A stretch of 64,000 bases of DNA from the NCBI GenBank assembly GCA_022781445.1, contig JALETQ010000017.1, positions 85,582-149,581 of the forward strand, written 5' to 3'. Every line of letters starts with the position of its first letter. Within the stretch, counting starts at the first letter, position 1. Below the pieces are notes generated by a model. The model saw only the letters and a list, made by a program, of their open reading frames with translations, searched no databases and was not told where the DNA came from. The stretch comes from Prevotella sp. GTDB lineage: Bacteria; Bacteroidota; Bacteroidia; Bacteroidales; Bacteroidaceae. Below, piece after piece: positions 9,497 through 18,059 of this stretch. Made by a program: the position numbers and the translations under genes.

Positions 9497-10222
9497 ATGG
9501 AAAGTTTCAAAGTTATCATCGTCGAAGACGTACCCTTGGAGTTGAAGGGAACCGAAGGAATCCTGCGTCACGACATTCCCGAAGCCGTCATCATCGGCAC
9601 CGCCGACAGCGAAGCCGCCTACCGGAAGCTGATGAAAAAGGAGTTGCCCGACCTCGTTTTGCTGGATCTCGGGCTGGGAGGCTCCACCACCATCGGTGTG
9701 GAACTATGCCGACAAACCAAGGAGATGTACCCTGCCATCAAGGTGTTGATATTCACCGGAGAGATTCTCAATGAAAAATTGTGGGTCGACGTACTGGATG
9801 CCGGATGCGACGGCATCATCCTCAAGAGCGGAGAAATGCTCACCCGCAACGACGTGGCAAGCGTGATGGTGGGCAAGCGGATGGTGTTCAACCAACCCAT
9901 TCTGGAGAAGATCGTGAGTCGTTTCAAGACGCTCGTCGGCAACAGCCTCCTCAAACAGGAAGCCCTCGTGGACTACGAGATCGACGAATACGACGAGCGA
10001 TTCCTGCGCCACCTCGCCTTGGGCTACACCAAGGAGCAGATCACCAACCTGCGCGGCATGCCTTTCGGGGTCAAGAGTCTGGAGAAACGGCAGAACGAGC
10101 TGGTTCAGAAACTGTTTCCCAACGGAAACGGCGGAGCGGGCATCAACGCCACGAGGCTCGTCGTGAGAGCCATCGAACTGCGAATCATCGACATCGACAA
10201 TCTCGTGCCCGATGAAGAATGA
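9497..10222 (+). CDS. Response regulator paired with the tandem kinase
   Basis: This 241-residue protein has an N-terminal receiver domain with acidic residues E10/D11, the phospho-acceptor aspartate D57 (LVLLDLGLGG), a conserved threonine in IFTGE and the lysine in ILKSGE. After a linker, residues about 165-235 contain LALGYTKEQITNLRG and LVQKLFPNG followed by ATRLVVRAIELRII, which resembles a LuxR/GerE helix-turn-helix in a divergent form. It is therefore a probable DNA-binding output protein. It starts 3 bases after the kinase stop, so the two are an operon and presumably a cognate pair. I recall this family as carrying a DUF5932 C-terminus, but that name is from memory. Confidence 0.85.
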   Translation: MESFKVIIVEDVPLELKGTEGILRHDIPEAVIIGTADSEAAYRKLMKKELPDLVLLDLGLGGSTTIGVELCRQTKEMYPAIKVLIFTGEILNEKLWVDVLDAGCDGIILKSGEMLTRNDVASVMVGKRMVFNQPILEKIVSRFKTLVGNSLLKQEALVDYEIDEYDERFLRHLALGYTKEQITNLRGMPFGVKSLEKRQNELVQKLFPNGNGGAGINATRLVVRAIELRIIDIDNLVPDEE

Positions 10223-10336
10223 AGCAGGGACTGCACGACTGACCCCTGCCGGCATCTTTTCACCACACCGACCGACGGGCCACATCCCCGCCACAGCGGC
10301 GACATCGTGCGCACCATCGACGCAACCCATATCGAG

Positions 10337-10969
10337 ATGAAAGATAACAAGCAAGACAAGAAAAAGGAACTTCCCGGACGCATCCTGCTCGCAATGCTCT
10401 TATTCCAGCTGTTGCTCTTTCCGGCATCATGGCTCGTGACGGCCCTTTTCCCGGAGTTGGCAACCAATTCTCTGTTGTCCGACGAGGGCATCCGTCGCTT
10501 CTTGGGTTACTTCACGTCCAACCTGCAGTCGCCCTTCCTCATCTGGCTGCTTCTGCTGTCGATGGCCTACGGGCTGTATACCGGGAGCGGACTTTCGGAA
10601 GCCCTTTCCCGCAAACGCCACGGCGGCAAGTTGGCCTACCTGCACAACTTCGCCCTCAAGGTGGTTGCAGCCGAAGCGGTGGTGTCTGTCATCATCCTGA
10701 CACTTCTCCTTGCCCTGCCCTCCGGCCCGATGTTGAGCGTCACGGGACAGGTTTTCCCCAGCAGTTTCAGCCGCAGCGTCGTTCCGCTGCTGGCAATGGC
10801 CGTGAGTGCCTTCTCCATCACCTTCGGCATCTTCAGCCGCACCATGCGGAAGGTATCCGAAATGTTTGAAGCCATGAAGAAAGGGCTCGCCGACTGCAGT
10901 CCTTTCATCATCTATTTCATCGTGGTTGTCGAACTGTTTTATTCCTTGCGATTCATCTTCGGCTTCTGA
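10337..10969 (+). CDS. Five-segment membrane protein, AbgT N-terminus-like
   Basis: This is a 210-residue inner membrane protein with a charged N-terminus (MKDNKQDKKKELPGR) and about five hydrophobic segments, near residues 16-37, 63-82, 98-120, 136-160 and 185-208. The stretch NSLLSDEGIRRFLGYF followed by a second membrane helix and SGLSEAL resembles the N-terminal part of AbgT-family p-aminobenzoyl-glutamate transporters, but it is far too short to be a whole transporter. I choose the ATG at 10337; an in-frame ATG at 10307 adds ten non-hydrophobic residues. It lies 114 bases after the response regulator, possibly in the same transcript. Function unknown. Confidence 0.7.
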   Translation: MKDNKQDKKKELPGRILLAMLLFQLLLFPASWLVTALFPELATNSLLSDEGIRRFLGYFTSNLQSPFLIWLLLLSMAYGLYTGSGLSEALSRKRHGGKLAYLHNFALKVVAAEAVVSVIILTLLLALPSGPMLSVTGQVFPSSFSRSVVPLLAMAVSAFSITFGIFSRTMRKVSEMFEAMKKGLADCSPFIIYFIVVVELFYSLRFIFGF

Positions 10970-10977
10970 ATGATGAA

Positions 10978-11063
10978 ACCCAGATCGGTCATGAGAGCGT
11001 TTGTTAATACATTTCCTGTCGTTCACGTCACTTTCCAGCAGGTATCTCATGACCGGTTTGGGT
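10978..11063. repeat. Dispersed palindromic element, internally deleted copy D
   Basis: Both ends match the dispersed element (CCCAGATCGGTCATGAGAGCG at the left, CTCATGACCGGTTTGGG at the right) and the segment GTCGTTCACGTCACTTTCC matches the conserved arm, but the centre is missing, leaving 86 bases. It begins 8 bases after the membrane protein stop codon. Confidence 0.65.
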
Positions 11064-11104
11064 AAAAAAAAGAGAAGCCCGGGATGCGGAGAAAGAAAAA
11101 AAGA

Positions 11105-11552
11105 AAGCAGTGTCTCTGTAAGCCGGGTTCTGTTTCGCTGATGCCTCTCGACAACAGCGACGCCTGCCATTCATCTAATGCGCAAGTCACCCTGCGCCTT
11201 GAGCATTCCACCCTCCACCGTATGCCCGGAGACATTCGGACGGGCAGCCCTCAAACGGTGGTATACGCGAACTTGCAGCCTCCGGTTGGCACGGCCGGAT
11301 GATCACCCATCCGCCGGTGGTCTCTTACACCACCTTCTCACCCTTACCTCCGTATTGCCCTCCGACACGCCCTCAACCGCGAACGGTTGCAGGCAGGCAC
11401 GAATGGAAGACGAAACGCAGGCGGTTATTTTCTTCTGCCTTACCCTACTGTCGCCAATAGCTTCTATTTTCGGAAGCGGAGTACCCTGTGCTGCCCGGAC
11501 TTTCCTCCCGCAGCCCTTTGGCTGCCGGCGGCAGAGCCGAGACACTGCATTC
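11105..11552 (-). ncRNA. rnpB: RNase P RNA (class A)
   Basis: Read on the minus strand, the segment carries the universal RNase P RNA core GAGGAAAGTCCGGGCA near 11510-11490 and the 3' hallmark CAGAACCCGGCTTA near 11130. The ends close as helix P1: the ten bases at 11548-11539 pair perfectly with 11116-11107. This catalytic RNA matures the 5' end of tRNAs. The promoter word TACCTTTG lies at 11566-11559 on the minus strand, which puts the transcription start close to 11552. Ends are accurate to a few bases only. Confidence 0.95.
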
Positions 11553-11558
11553 TGCCCG

Positions 11559-11566
11559 CAAAGGTA
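11559..11566 (-). promoter_or_regulatory. rnpB -7 promoter element
   Basis: TACCTTTG on the minus strand, 7-10 bases before the P1 helix of RNase P RNA. No clear TTTG at -33. Confidence 0.65.
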
Positions 11567-11672
11567 CAACTTTTTTCAGTATGGCAGGCTTACTTCCATC
11601 ATTATTATCCCGAAACAATACTCCGGCAACCGATCTCAGAAGAAGTAGGGGAAAAAGAAGTCGGAGCGTTTA

Positions 11673-11868
11673 CCCCCATCGGCCACAGGAGCATCCGATG
11701 CTTCATTCCATTCCCAAACATGACATTTTCCGGCCGGCACGGTTCACTTGCCGGCATCTTGCCTGCCGTTTTGTCTTGCCGCAGTCCGCTGCACCGGCAA
11801 CAGGCCATCCATCAATCCGAACGACAACCAGACGGTACCGTCCCATAGCCTCATGACCGTACCGGGTC
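11673..11868 (-). repeat. Dispersed palindromic element, copy F
   Basis: This reverse-oriented copy has CATGACATTTTCCGGCCGG where other copies have the CATGNCACTTTCCGTCCG arm, a central TTGTCTTGCCGCAGTCCGC, and the end TCATGACCGTACCGGG. Base changes are frequent but the order of words is conserved. Confidence 0.5.
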
Positions 11869-11950
11869 AGGTCAAGGGTTTCAACGGGCATCGGGTACAT
11901 CTTTATCATCGTTTCACTACACCTCTTCATCGACGTTTCGGTATCTTGAC

Positions 11951-12020
11951 CGAATTCCCAACCCGTTGAAAAATATTTCCCAACGGGTTGAGAAATATTT
12001 TTCAACGGGTTGGGAATTCG
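11951..12020. repeat. 22-bp repeat array with perfect 28-bp inverted repeat (CCCAACGGGTTG family)
   Basis: Three 22-base units start at 11955, 11977 and 11999 and share TTCCCAACGGGTTGAGAAA, the outer ones in variant form. The 28 bases at 11951-11978 are the perfect reverse complement of 11993-12020, around a 14-base centre that is itself a CAACGGGTTG dyad. No gene lies within 400 bases on either side except lpxA (opposite end). The same repeat family recurs at 48645-48732. Confidence 0.9.
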
Positions 12021-12204
12021 ATAGTGTACCTGTTCCGTTCATTCAATCCCTACCGATCAGCATGACAATATGCCAGTCGTTGCCTGACAGGCGCGCTGCC
12101 TGACGGCCGATTTATCTGGATGTAATCCGTTTCACCGTCAATGAAACGACAATCAATACGATACCGGAGGGCATCACAAGTCCAACGGTGAAGACTTCAC
12201 ACAA

Positions 12205-12395
12205 GCCCAAATCGGTCATTAGCGTCCTTGGCTGATTTTGTCCGATTGTCGAGCAGATGTGCTGACATTACCACGAAGGCGTAGCGGGCTACGGCGAAAG
12301 GCAATGGCAGCACAGATGACGGCAAGCGGACTAAAGCAGCAAGTAAGCATGACGGTATGGACAAATCCAAGTAATTGCGTCCGACCGATTTGGGA
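12205..12395 (+). repeat. Dispersed palindromic element, copy E
   Basis: The left end CCCAAATCGGTCATTAG matches copy A at 34126 exactly. The centre contains GGCGTAGCGGGCTACGGC, a short hairpin seen at the apex of other copies, and the right end is GACCGATTTGGG. Its right end nearly touches the terminator of the efflux/lpxA operon at 12401. Confidence 0.75.
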
Positions 12396-12400
12396 TAAAA

Positions 12401-12454
12401 GAAGCCAAGCGGCCCGTCGGCAACAGAGAGTTGCGCAACGGGCCGCTTGGCTTC
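12401..12454 (-). terminator. Efflux/lpxA operon terminator
   Basis: A perfect 17-bp stem (12401-12417 with 12438-12454), GC-rich with a 20-base loop, is followed on the minus strand by TTTTAT. It lies 50 bases after the lpxA stop. Confidence 0.85.
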
Positions 12455-12503
12455 AGCCCCTATCCGTTATCGGCCATAAGTGCCGTAACGAATCGGGTGA
12501 GGT

Positions 12504-13280
12504 TTATTGTTTTCCGATCAGGCCTTTCGACGACGACTCAAGGAAGGCAATGACCGAACGGATCTCTTCGCTGTCGGGCACTTGTTCCCTGATTTGGATG
12601 ATGGCATCGAACAGACTCGTCTGGCTGTGAAACACCAGCCGGTAGGCATTGGCGATGTGCTTGATGACTTTGTCGCTGAATCCCAGCTTGCGGCACATCA
12701 CCGCATTGACACCGTTGTAAGTGCCTTCGGGAGAAACCACGACATAAGGCGGTACATTCCGTCCGAACGATGTTCCCGACTGAATCATGACGGCATCGCC
12801 CACATTCGAGCCGCGATGCTGAATAACACCCGAAGAGAAGATGGTGTGGCTGCCGACGGTACAGTTTCCGGCAATTTTCACGCTGTAACCGAGTACGCTG
12901 CAGTCGCCCAACGTCGAGTCGTGGGAGATGTGCGAGCCTTCCATCAGTACGTTGTTGTTTCCCACAACGGTCTTTCCGTCGGCATGGGTGGCACGGTTGA
13001 TGACCACGTTCTCGCGGATGATGTTGTTGTCGCCGATGGTCAGCAACGACTCTTCGCCCGCAAACTCATAGTCCTGCGGCAGAGAAGCCAGTGCGGTGTA
13101 TTGGAATACTTGGTTTCCCGACCCCATCCGCGTTCCGTTGAGGATGCTCACATAGGGGTAAATGATGCAGTTGTCGCCGATGACCACATCGTCTTCGATA
13201 TATACGAAAGGATAAATCTTGCAATTGTCGCCGATGACTGCCTTTGGCGACACCTCGGCTCTGGGGCTTATATCGTTCAT
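12504..13280 (-). CDS. lpxA: LpxA-like UDP-GlcNAc acyltransferase (divergent)
   Basis: This 258-residue left-handed beta-helix protein is built of hexapeptide repeats (IGDNCK, IGDNCI, VGNNNV, IGDNNI). LpxA transfers an R-3-hydroxyacyl chain from ACP to UDP-GlcNAc, the first step of lipid A synthesis. The catalytic motif HISHD gives the expected active histidine H120, and the C-terminus (LGFSDKVIKHI..AYRLVFHS) is LpxA-like. The normally conserved VHQFC loop is replaced by VIQHRGSNVG (residues 152-161), so substrate or chain-length choice may differ. I choose the start at 13280 (MNDISP); an upstream ATG at 13319 would overlap the channel gene. It is the last gene of the efflux operon, an unusual place for lpxA, and may be a second copy in the genome. 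Confidence 0.82.
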   Translation of the reverse strand: MNDISPRAEVSPKAVIGDNCKIYPFVYIEDDVVIGDNCIIYPYVSILNGTRMGSGNQVFQYTALASLPQDYEFAGEESLLTIGDNNIIRENVVINRATHADGKTVVGNNNVLMEGSHISHDSTLGDCSVLGYSVKIAGNCTVGSHTIFSSGVIQHRGSNVGDAVMIQSGTSFGRNVPPYVVVSPEGTYNGVNAVMCRKLGFSDKVIKHIANAYRLVFHSQTSLFDAIIQIREQVPDSEEIRSVIAFLESSSKGLIGKQ

Positions 13281-13308
13281 TTTGTCTTCATTTTGAGGTT
13301 CGACATGC

Positions 13309-14700
13309 TTAGTTGGCACCTCCTCCGAGTGCCTGATACAGGTTTACGACGGCTTGCATCTTCCTGAAGTCGTCGGTGATCTTCGACAATTTCACGTTGA
13401 GCAGGCTCTGTTGGGCGGTGATGATCTCAAGGTAGGTGCTGCCCGAGCTGTTGAAAAGCATGCGGGTGTCATCGACATTCTTTTCCAAGATGGCTATCTG
13501 CGCATCTTCGAGCTTGCTCTTCTCGTCCGACGAGTTGTAGAGGACAAGGGCGTTGCTCACCTCGTTTCCGGCTTTCAAAATGGCGTTCTGCCATGTGTTG
13601 TAAGCCTGTTGATACTGGGCTTCGGCCACTTTCAGTCCGGCAACGAGCTGTCCTTTCATGAAGATGGGCTGCACAAGGCTTCCCACTGCCGAGAGGAGCC
13701 ACTTGCCGGGATTGACCACTGCACCGCCGGCACTGTTGGTGAAGATGCCAGAAGCACTGATGTTGAGGTTGGGATAGAAGCGCGAGCGGGCGGTCTCTAC
13801 ACCGTAGAAGCACTGTGCAAGCTTCATTTCGGCAGCATGCACGTCGGCGCGGTTGGCCAGCAGGGCGATACCCACTCCCGTCGAGAACGACGAGGGCAGA
13901 TGCTGTTCTTCGAGCTTACCGCGGGCGATGGATTGCGCCGGCTGCCCCAGCAGGAGCGAGAGTGCATTTTCGGTTTCCCTGATTTGCCGTTTCATGTCTA
14001 CCATCTGGGTCTGTACCGAGTAGTAATTGGACTCAGCCGTCTGCACACCGGTGGCACGGGCGCGGCCGAACTCCATCTGCAGCTTCATGGTTTCCCATGT
14101 GTCTTTGGTGAGTCTGCTCATGTCCTCGAGTATCTCCTGTTGCTTGTCGAGCATCAAGAGCGTGTAATACATGTTGGCCACAGAGGCGATGACGTTGGTC
14201 TTCACCACCGTCTGATAATCCTTCGTTGCCAGCAGAGCCACCTGCGACCCGCGTTTTTGCGACAGCAGGCTGCCAAAGAGGTCGACGTTCCACGAGGCAT
14301 TGACAGGCAGCTGGTAGGTCTGCGTTGCCTTGCCGCCGTCCCACGAGGCGATGGTGCCCTGCGGGGTGAAGGTGAACTGGGGCAGGAAGGCCAGCTTGGC
14401 TGCCTTGAGTTGTGCCTCGGCCATCTGTACGTTGAGGGCGGCATTGAGCAGATCGACATTGTTGCCGAGCGCGGTCTCGATGTGTTCCACGAGGTGTGCA
14501 TCGGTGAATACGCTGCGCCAAGGCAGGTTTCCGAAACCCGAATCGTTCACGTTGACCGAATCGACTGGCTCACTGACATCGCGCATCAGCCCTTGGGTAT
14601 TTACTTCCGGACGCTCGTAAGTGCCGTAGAGGCTCTTACAGCCGGTCATCATCAGGCCCGCGAGTGCCACGAGCCCCATATTTTTCAGTTTCATTGTCAT
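13309..14700 (-). CDS. RND efflux outer membrane channel (TolC/OprM family)
   Basis: This 463-residue outer membrane factor forms the exit duct of a tripartite pump. It has a lipoprotein signal ending in LAGLMMTGC and two OEP repeats, the first around LLNAALNVQMAEAQLKAAK and the second around AEAQYQQAYNTWQNAIL, with the periplasmic coiled-coil helices expected. The start at 14700 makes an ATGA overlap with the pump gene stop and has AAGGAGGAACA before it, a rare strong Shine-Dalgarno for this group, indicating translational coupling. It is followed 28 bases later by lpxA. Confidence 0.92.
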   Translation of the reverse strand: MTMKLKNMGLVALAGLMMTGCKSLYGTYERPEVNTQGLMRDVSEPVDSVNVNDSGFGNLPWRSVFTDAHLVEHIETALGNNVDLLNAALNVQMAEAQLKAAKLAFLPQFTFTPQGTIASWDGGKATQTYQLPVNASWNVDLFGSLLSQKRGSQVALLATKDYQTVVKTNVIASVANMYYTLLMLDKQQEILEDMSRLTKDTWETMKLQMEFGRARATGVQTAESNYYSVQTQMVDMKRQIRETENALSLLLGQPAQSIARGKLEEQHLPSSFSTGVGIALLANRADVHAAEMKLAQCFYGVETARSRFYPNLNISASGIFTNSAGGAVVNPGKWLLSAVGSLVQPIFMKGQLVAGLKVAEAQYQQAYNTWQNAILKAGNEVSNALVLYNSSDEKSKLEDAQIAILEKNVDDTRMLFNSSGSTYLEIITAQQSLLNVKLSKITDDFRKMQAVVNLYQALGGGAN

Positions 14701-17700
14701 TGTTCCTCCTTTTGTTGCACACCCGCTTTCATGTCGGGGCATTGGGTGAATTGTTCCATTTCGTCAGCCACATCGGTATTTTCGTCGTCGAAGGCGAGCG
14801 GCTTGAATCGTTCCTGCAGTGACTGGAAGGCCACGAATAGTGCCGGGACGACGAATATCTGGCACAATGTTCCGATTAACATACCTCCGATGGCGGCAGC
14901 ACCGAGCGTACTGTTGCCGTTTTTGCCGACGCCCGAGGCAAACATCATCGGCAACAGGCCGATAATCATGGCAAACGAGGTCATCAGGATGGGTCGCAGA
15001 CGGGCACCGGCACCAAGAATGGCCGCCCATGTGATTGCCATGCCGGTGGAACGGCGTTCGAGAGCGAACTGAACAATCAGGATGGCGTTCTTCGCCAGCA
15101 GACCGATCAGCATGATGAGCGAAATCTGCATGTAAATATCGTTCTGGTGACCGAACATCTGTGTGAACAGGAAGGCACCTGCCAAGCCGAAAGGAACGGA
15201 CAGAATGACCGAGAGAGGCAACAGGTAGCTTTCGTACTGGGCACTCAGAATGAGATAAATGAAGATGATACACAGCACGAAGATCAACGCCGTGGCATTG
15301 CTCGACTCGGCTTCCGAACGGGTCAATCCCGAATATTCGTAGGTATAACCGGCAGGCAACACCTCGTCGGCCACCTCCGAAATGGCCTTCATGGCTTCAC
15401 CCGAAGAGTAGCCGTCGGCAGGACTGACGTTCACGCTGATACTCGTAAAGAGGTTGAAGCGGTTGATGTTCGACGGCCCGTACACACGTTCGAGCGAGCA
15501 ATACTCGGTGATGGGTGCCATGCCGTTGGGTGTTCTGACATAGATGTTCTTCAATCCGTCGGGCGACATGCGGCTCGCCGGGTCGGCCTGGATCATCACG
15601 CGGAACAGTTTGTCGTAGGCATTGAAGTTTGATGCATACAATCCTCCGTAATAACCCTGCAACGTCGTGAGTACGGTAGCGGGCGAAATGCCCGATTGCT
15701 TGCACTTGGCGACATCGACACCGACCATGTATTGCGGATAGTTGGGATTCCAAGAAGTCTGCGCTGTCTGAATTTCGGGACGCTCATTGAGCTTCCGGAG
15801 ATAGTCTTGGGTGATGTTGAAGAACTTGTTGATGTCGCCACCGGTACGGTCTTCCATCGACAGGGTAATCGAATTGGTGAGCGAGTAACCCATGATCATC
15901 GGCGGTGCAAAGGCGAGGACCTGCGCATCTTTGATATTGGCGGTCTGTTTGTAGATCATGCCCAACACAGACATGTTCGACATCGGGTCGACGAAGAAGC
16001 GCATGATGCCGTCGCCTTCCCACAAACCGGCCACCTTGTGGAAGAAACCGTTTGAACGTTCGGAGAAGGGTTTGAGCTTGATGATGAAGGTTGCCTGATC
16101 CGAACCCTGTCCGGCGATAAAGTTATAACCCTTGATTTGCTCGCGCGACTGAATGGCGGGATTGGCCGCGAGCATGGAGTCCACTTGGTTGATGACCTTC
16201 TGCGTGCGCTCGGCACTGGTGGCAGGGGGCATCGAAATGGTACAGAACAGCACGCCCGTATCTTCATCGGGCACCAAACCCGTGCGGGTGGTCTTCATCG
16301 TGACAACGAGGAGGGCGATACCCACCACCACCAGCGCACCCGTGAGAACGGGCTTATTGATGAAATGACGCACGCCACCCTTATATTTATTGATGGTTTT
16401 GTCGAAAGCGGTGTTGAAGGCAGTGTGGAATCGCGCAATGCCGCTCATCTTCCGGGCATTGCCGTGTTCGTCTTTGGGTTTGAGGAAGATGGCACAAAGG
16501 GCGGGCGACAGTGTCAAGGCGTTGACAGCCGATATGAAAATGGAAATGGCCATCGTCACGCCGAACTCACGATAGAACGTACCCGACGTTCCACCGAGGA
16601 ACGACACCGGTATGAAAACCGAGGCCATGACGAGCGTGATGGAGATGATGGCACCCGAAATCTCGTTCATCGCGTCGATGCTTGCCCGCAGCGAACTCTT
16701 ATAACCCAGATCGAGCTTGGCATGAACAGCCTCGACGACCACGATGGCATCATCGACCACAATCGCGATGGCGAGCAGCAAAGCCGACAGCGTGAGCAGG
16801 TTGATGGAGAATCCGAACACATTGAGGAAGAAGAACGTACCGACGAGCGACACCGGAACGGCAATCATCGGGATGAGCGTCGAACGGAAGTCCTGCAGGA
16901 AGATGTAAACCACGAAGAAAACCAGCACCAAAGTGATGAACAACGTGAAGATCACCTCCTCGATCGACGCATACAGGAAGTCGGTCACGTCGTAGTTGAT
17001 CTTGTATTCCATGCCCGGCGGAAAGTTTCTGGAAGCCTCTTCCAGCACCTTCTTGGCGTTTTGGGCAATTTCGTTGGCGTTGGATCCGGCCACCTGCTGC
17101 ACCATACCCATGACCGAAGGCAGGTTGTTGTTGCGCATCGCCACAGCATACGACTGTTCACCCAGCTCGATCTTTGCCACGTCCTTGAGCAGAAGTGTCT
17201 GACCTCCCTGTCCGCTGGAGATGATGATGTTGCCGAATTCCTCGGCACTCTTCAGCCTTCCTTTGTAACGCATGGAGTATTCGTAGGCAACATTCGACTG
17301 TTCGCCGAACGAACCGGGCGCAGCCTCGATATTTTGTTCGGCAAGTACCGCCGTAATGTCGCTCGGCATCAAGCCATACTGCTTCATCACTTCGGGCTTG
17401 AGCCATATACGCATGGTATAAATACTGGTACTGAAACTGTTTACATCGCCGACACCCTGCACACGTTTCAGGGCCGGCATGATGTTGATGTTGTTGTAGT
17501 TCGTCAGGAACTGCGCATCATATCGTCCTCCCTTCGAGGTGAGCGAGTACATGAGTACCTGCGACGACTGTCGCTTGGTCACCGTCACACCCACACGGGT
17601 CACTTCGGCAGGCAATTGGCTTTGAGCCTGCGTCACACGGTTTTGCACATTGACGGCGGCCATGTCGGGATCGGTTCCCTGTTTGAAGTAAACCGTGATT

Positions 17701-17969
17701 TGCGCCATACCCGCATTGTTGGTTTGCGACTGAATGTAATTCATTCCTTCCACACCGTTGATGCTCTCTTCCAAAGGAGCCACCACCGCATTTTTCACGG
17801 TTTCGGCATCGGCACCCGAGTAAAAAGCCTGCACCGAGATGGTGGGCGGAGCGATGTCGGGATATTGTTCAACGGGCAGGGAAACCAGTCCGATGATACC
17901 CAATATCACGATCAGGATAGAGATAACGGTCGAAAGAACAGGCCGTTTTATAAAATTGGAGAATGTCAT
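14697..17969 (-). CDS. RND multidrug efflux pump inner membrane subunit (AcrB/MexB-like)
   Basis: This 1090-residue proton-driven transporter exports hydrophobic and amphiphilic compounds. Length and layout are those of the HAE-1 family: twelve membrane helices, the first at residues 11-30 after the typical MTFSNFIKRPVL start, two large periplasmic loops, and the proton-relay aspartates in LLAIAIVVDDAIVVVEA of helix 4. The C-terminus carries about 35 extra acidic residues (DDENTDVADEMEQF) after the last helix. It lies between the membrane fusion protein (90 bases upstream) and the outer membrane channel (ATGA overlap), so the three form a complete pump operon. Substrates cannot be told from sequence. 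Confidence 0.95.
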   Translation of the reverse strand: MTFSNFIKRPVLSTVISILIVILGIIGLVSLPVEQYPDIAPPTISVQAFYSGADAETVKNAVVAPLEESINGVEGMNYIQSQTNNAGMAQITVYFKQGTDPDMAAVNVQNRVTQAQSQLPAEVTRVGVTVTKRQSSQVLMYSLTSKGGRYDAQFLTNYNNINIMPALKRVQGVGDVNSFSTSIYTMRIWLKPEVMKQYGLMPSDITAVLAEQNIEAAPGSFGEQSNVAYEYSMRYKGRLKSAEEFGNIIISSGQGGQTLLLKDVAKIELGEQSYAVAMRNNNLPSVMGMVQQVAGSNANEIAQNAKKVLEEASRNFPPGMEYKINYDVTDFLYASIEEVIFTLFITLVLVFFVVYIFLQDFRSTLIPMIAVPVSLVGTFFFLNVFGFSINLLTLSALLLAIAIVVDDAIVVVEAVHAKLDLGYKSSLRASIDAMNEISGAIISITLVMASVFIPVSFLGGTSGTFYREFGVTMAISIFISAVNALTLSPALCAIFLKPKDEHGNARKMSGIARFHTAFNTAFDKTINKYKGGVRHFINKPVLTGALVVVGIALLVVTMKTTRTGLVPDEDTGVLFCTISMPPATSAERTQKVINQVDSMLAANPAIQSREQIKGYNFIAGQGSDQATFIIKLKPFSERSNGFFHKVAGLWEGDGIMRFFVDPMSNMSVLGMIYKQTANIKDAQVLAFAPPMIMGYSLTNSITLSMEDRTGGDINKFFNITQDYLRKLNERPEIQTAQTSWNPNYPQYMVGVDVAKCKQSGISPATVLTTLQGYYGGLYASNFNAYDKLFRVMIQADPASRMSPDGLKNIYVRTPNGMAPITEYCSLERVYGPSNINRFNLFTSISVNVSPADGYSSGEAMKAISEVADEVLPAGYTYEYSGLTRSEAESSNATALIFVLCIIFIYLILSAQYESYLLPLSVILSVPFGLAGAFLFTQMFGHQNDIYMQISLIMLIGLLAKNAILIVQFALERRSTGMAITWAAILGAGARLRPILMTSFAMIIGLLPMMFASGVGKNGNSTLGAAAIGGMLIGTLCQIFVVPALFVAFQSLQERFKPLAFDDENTDVADEMEQFTQCPDMKAGVQQKEEQ

Positions 17970-18059
17970 TGTCTGAGTTATTATATCGTTTGTATGATGC
18001 CGGCGGCTTCATCCTCGACCGTTCGTGTCGAAGGGAGCCTGCGTCGACCGGTTGATGGC

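Noticed and set aside
11047..11569. Several open frames on both strands
   Set aside because: They lie within the RNase P RNA gene, which explains the conservation-like pattern and is supported by core motifs and the P1 helix.
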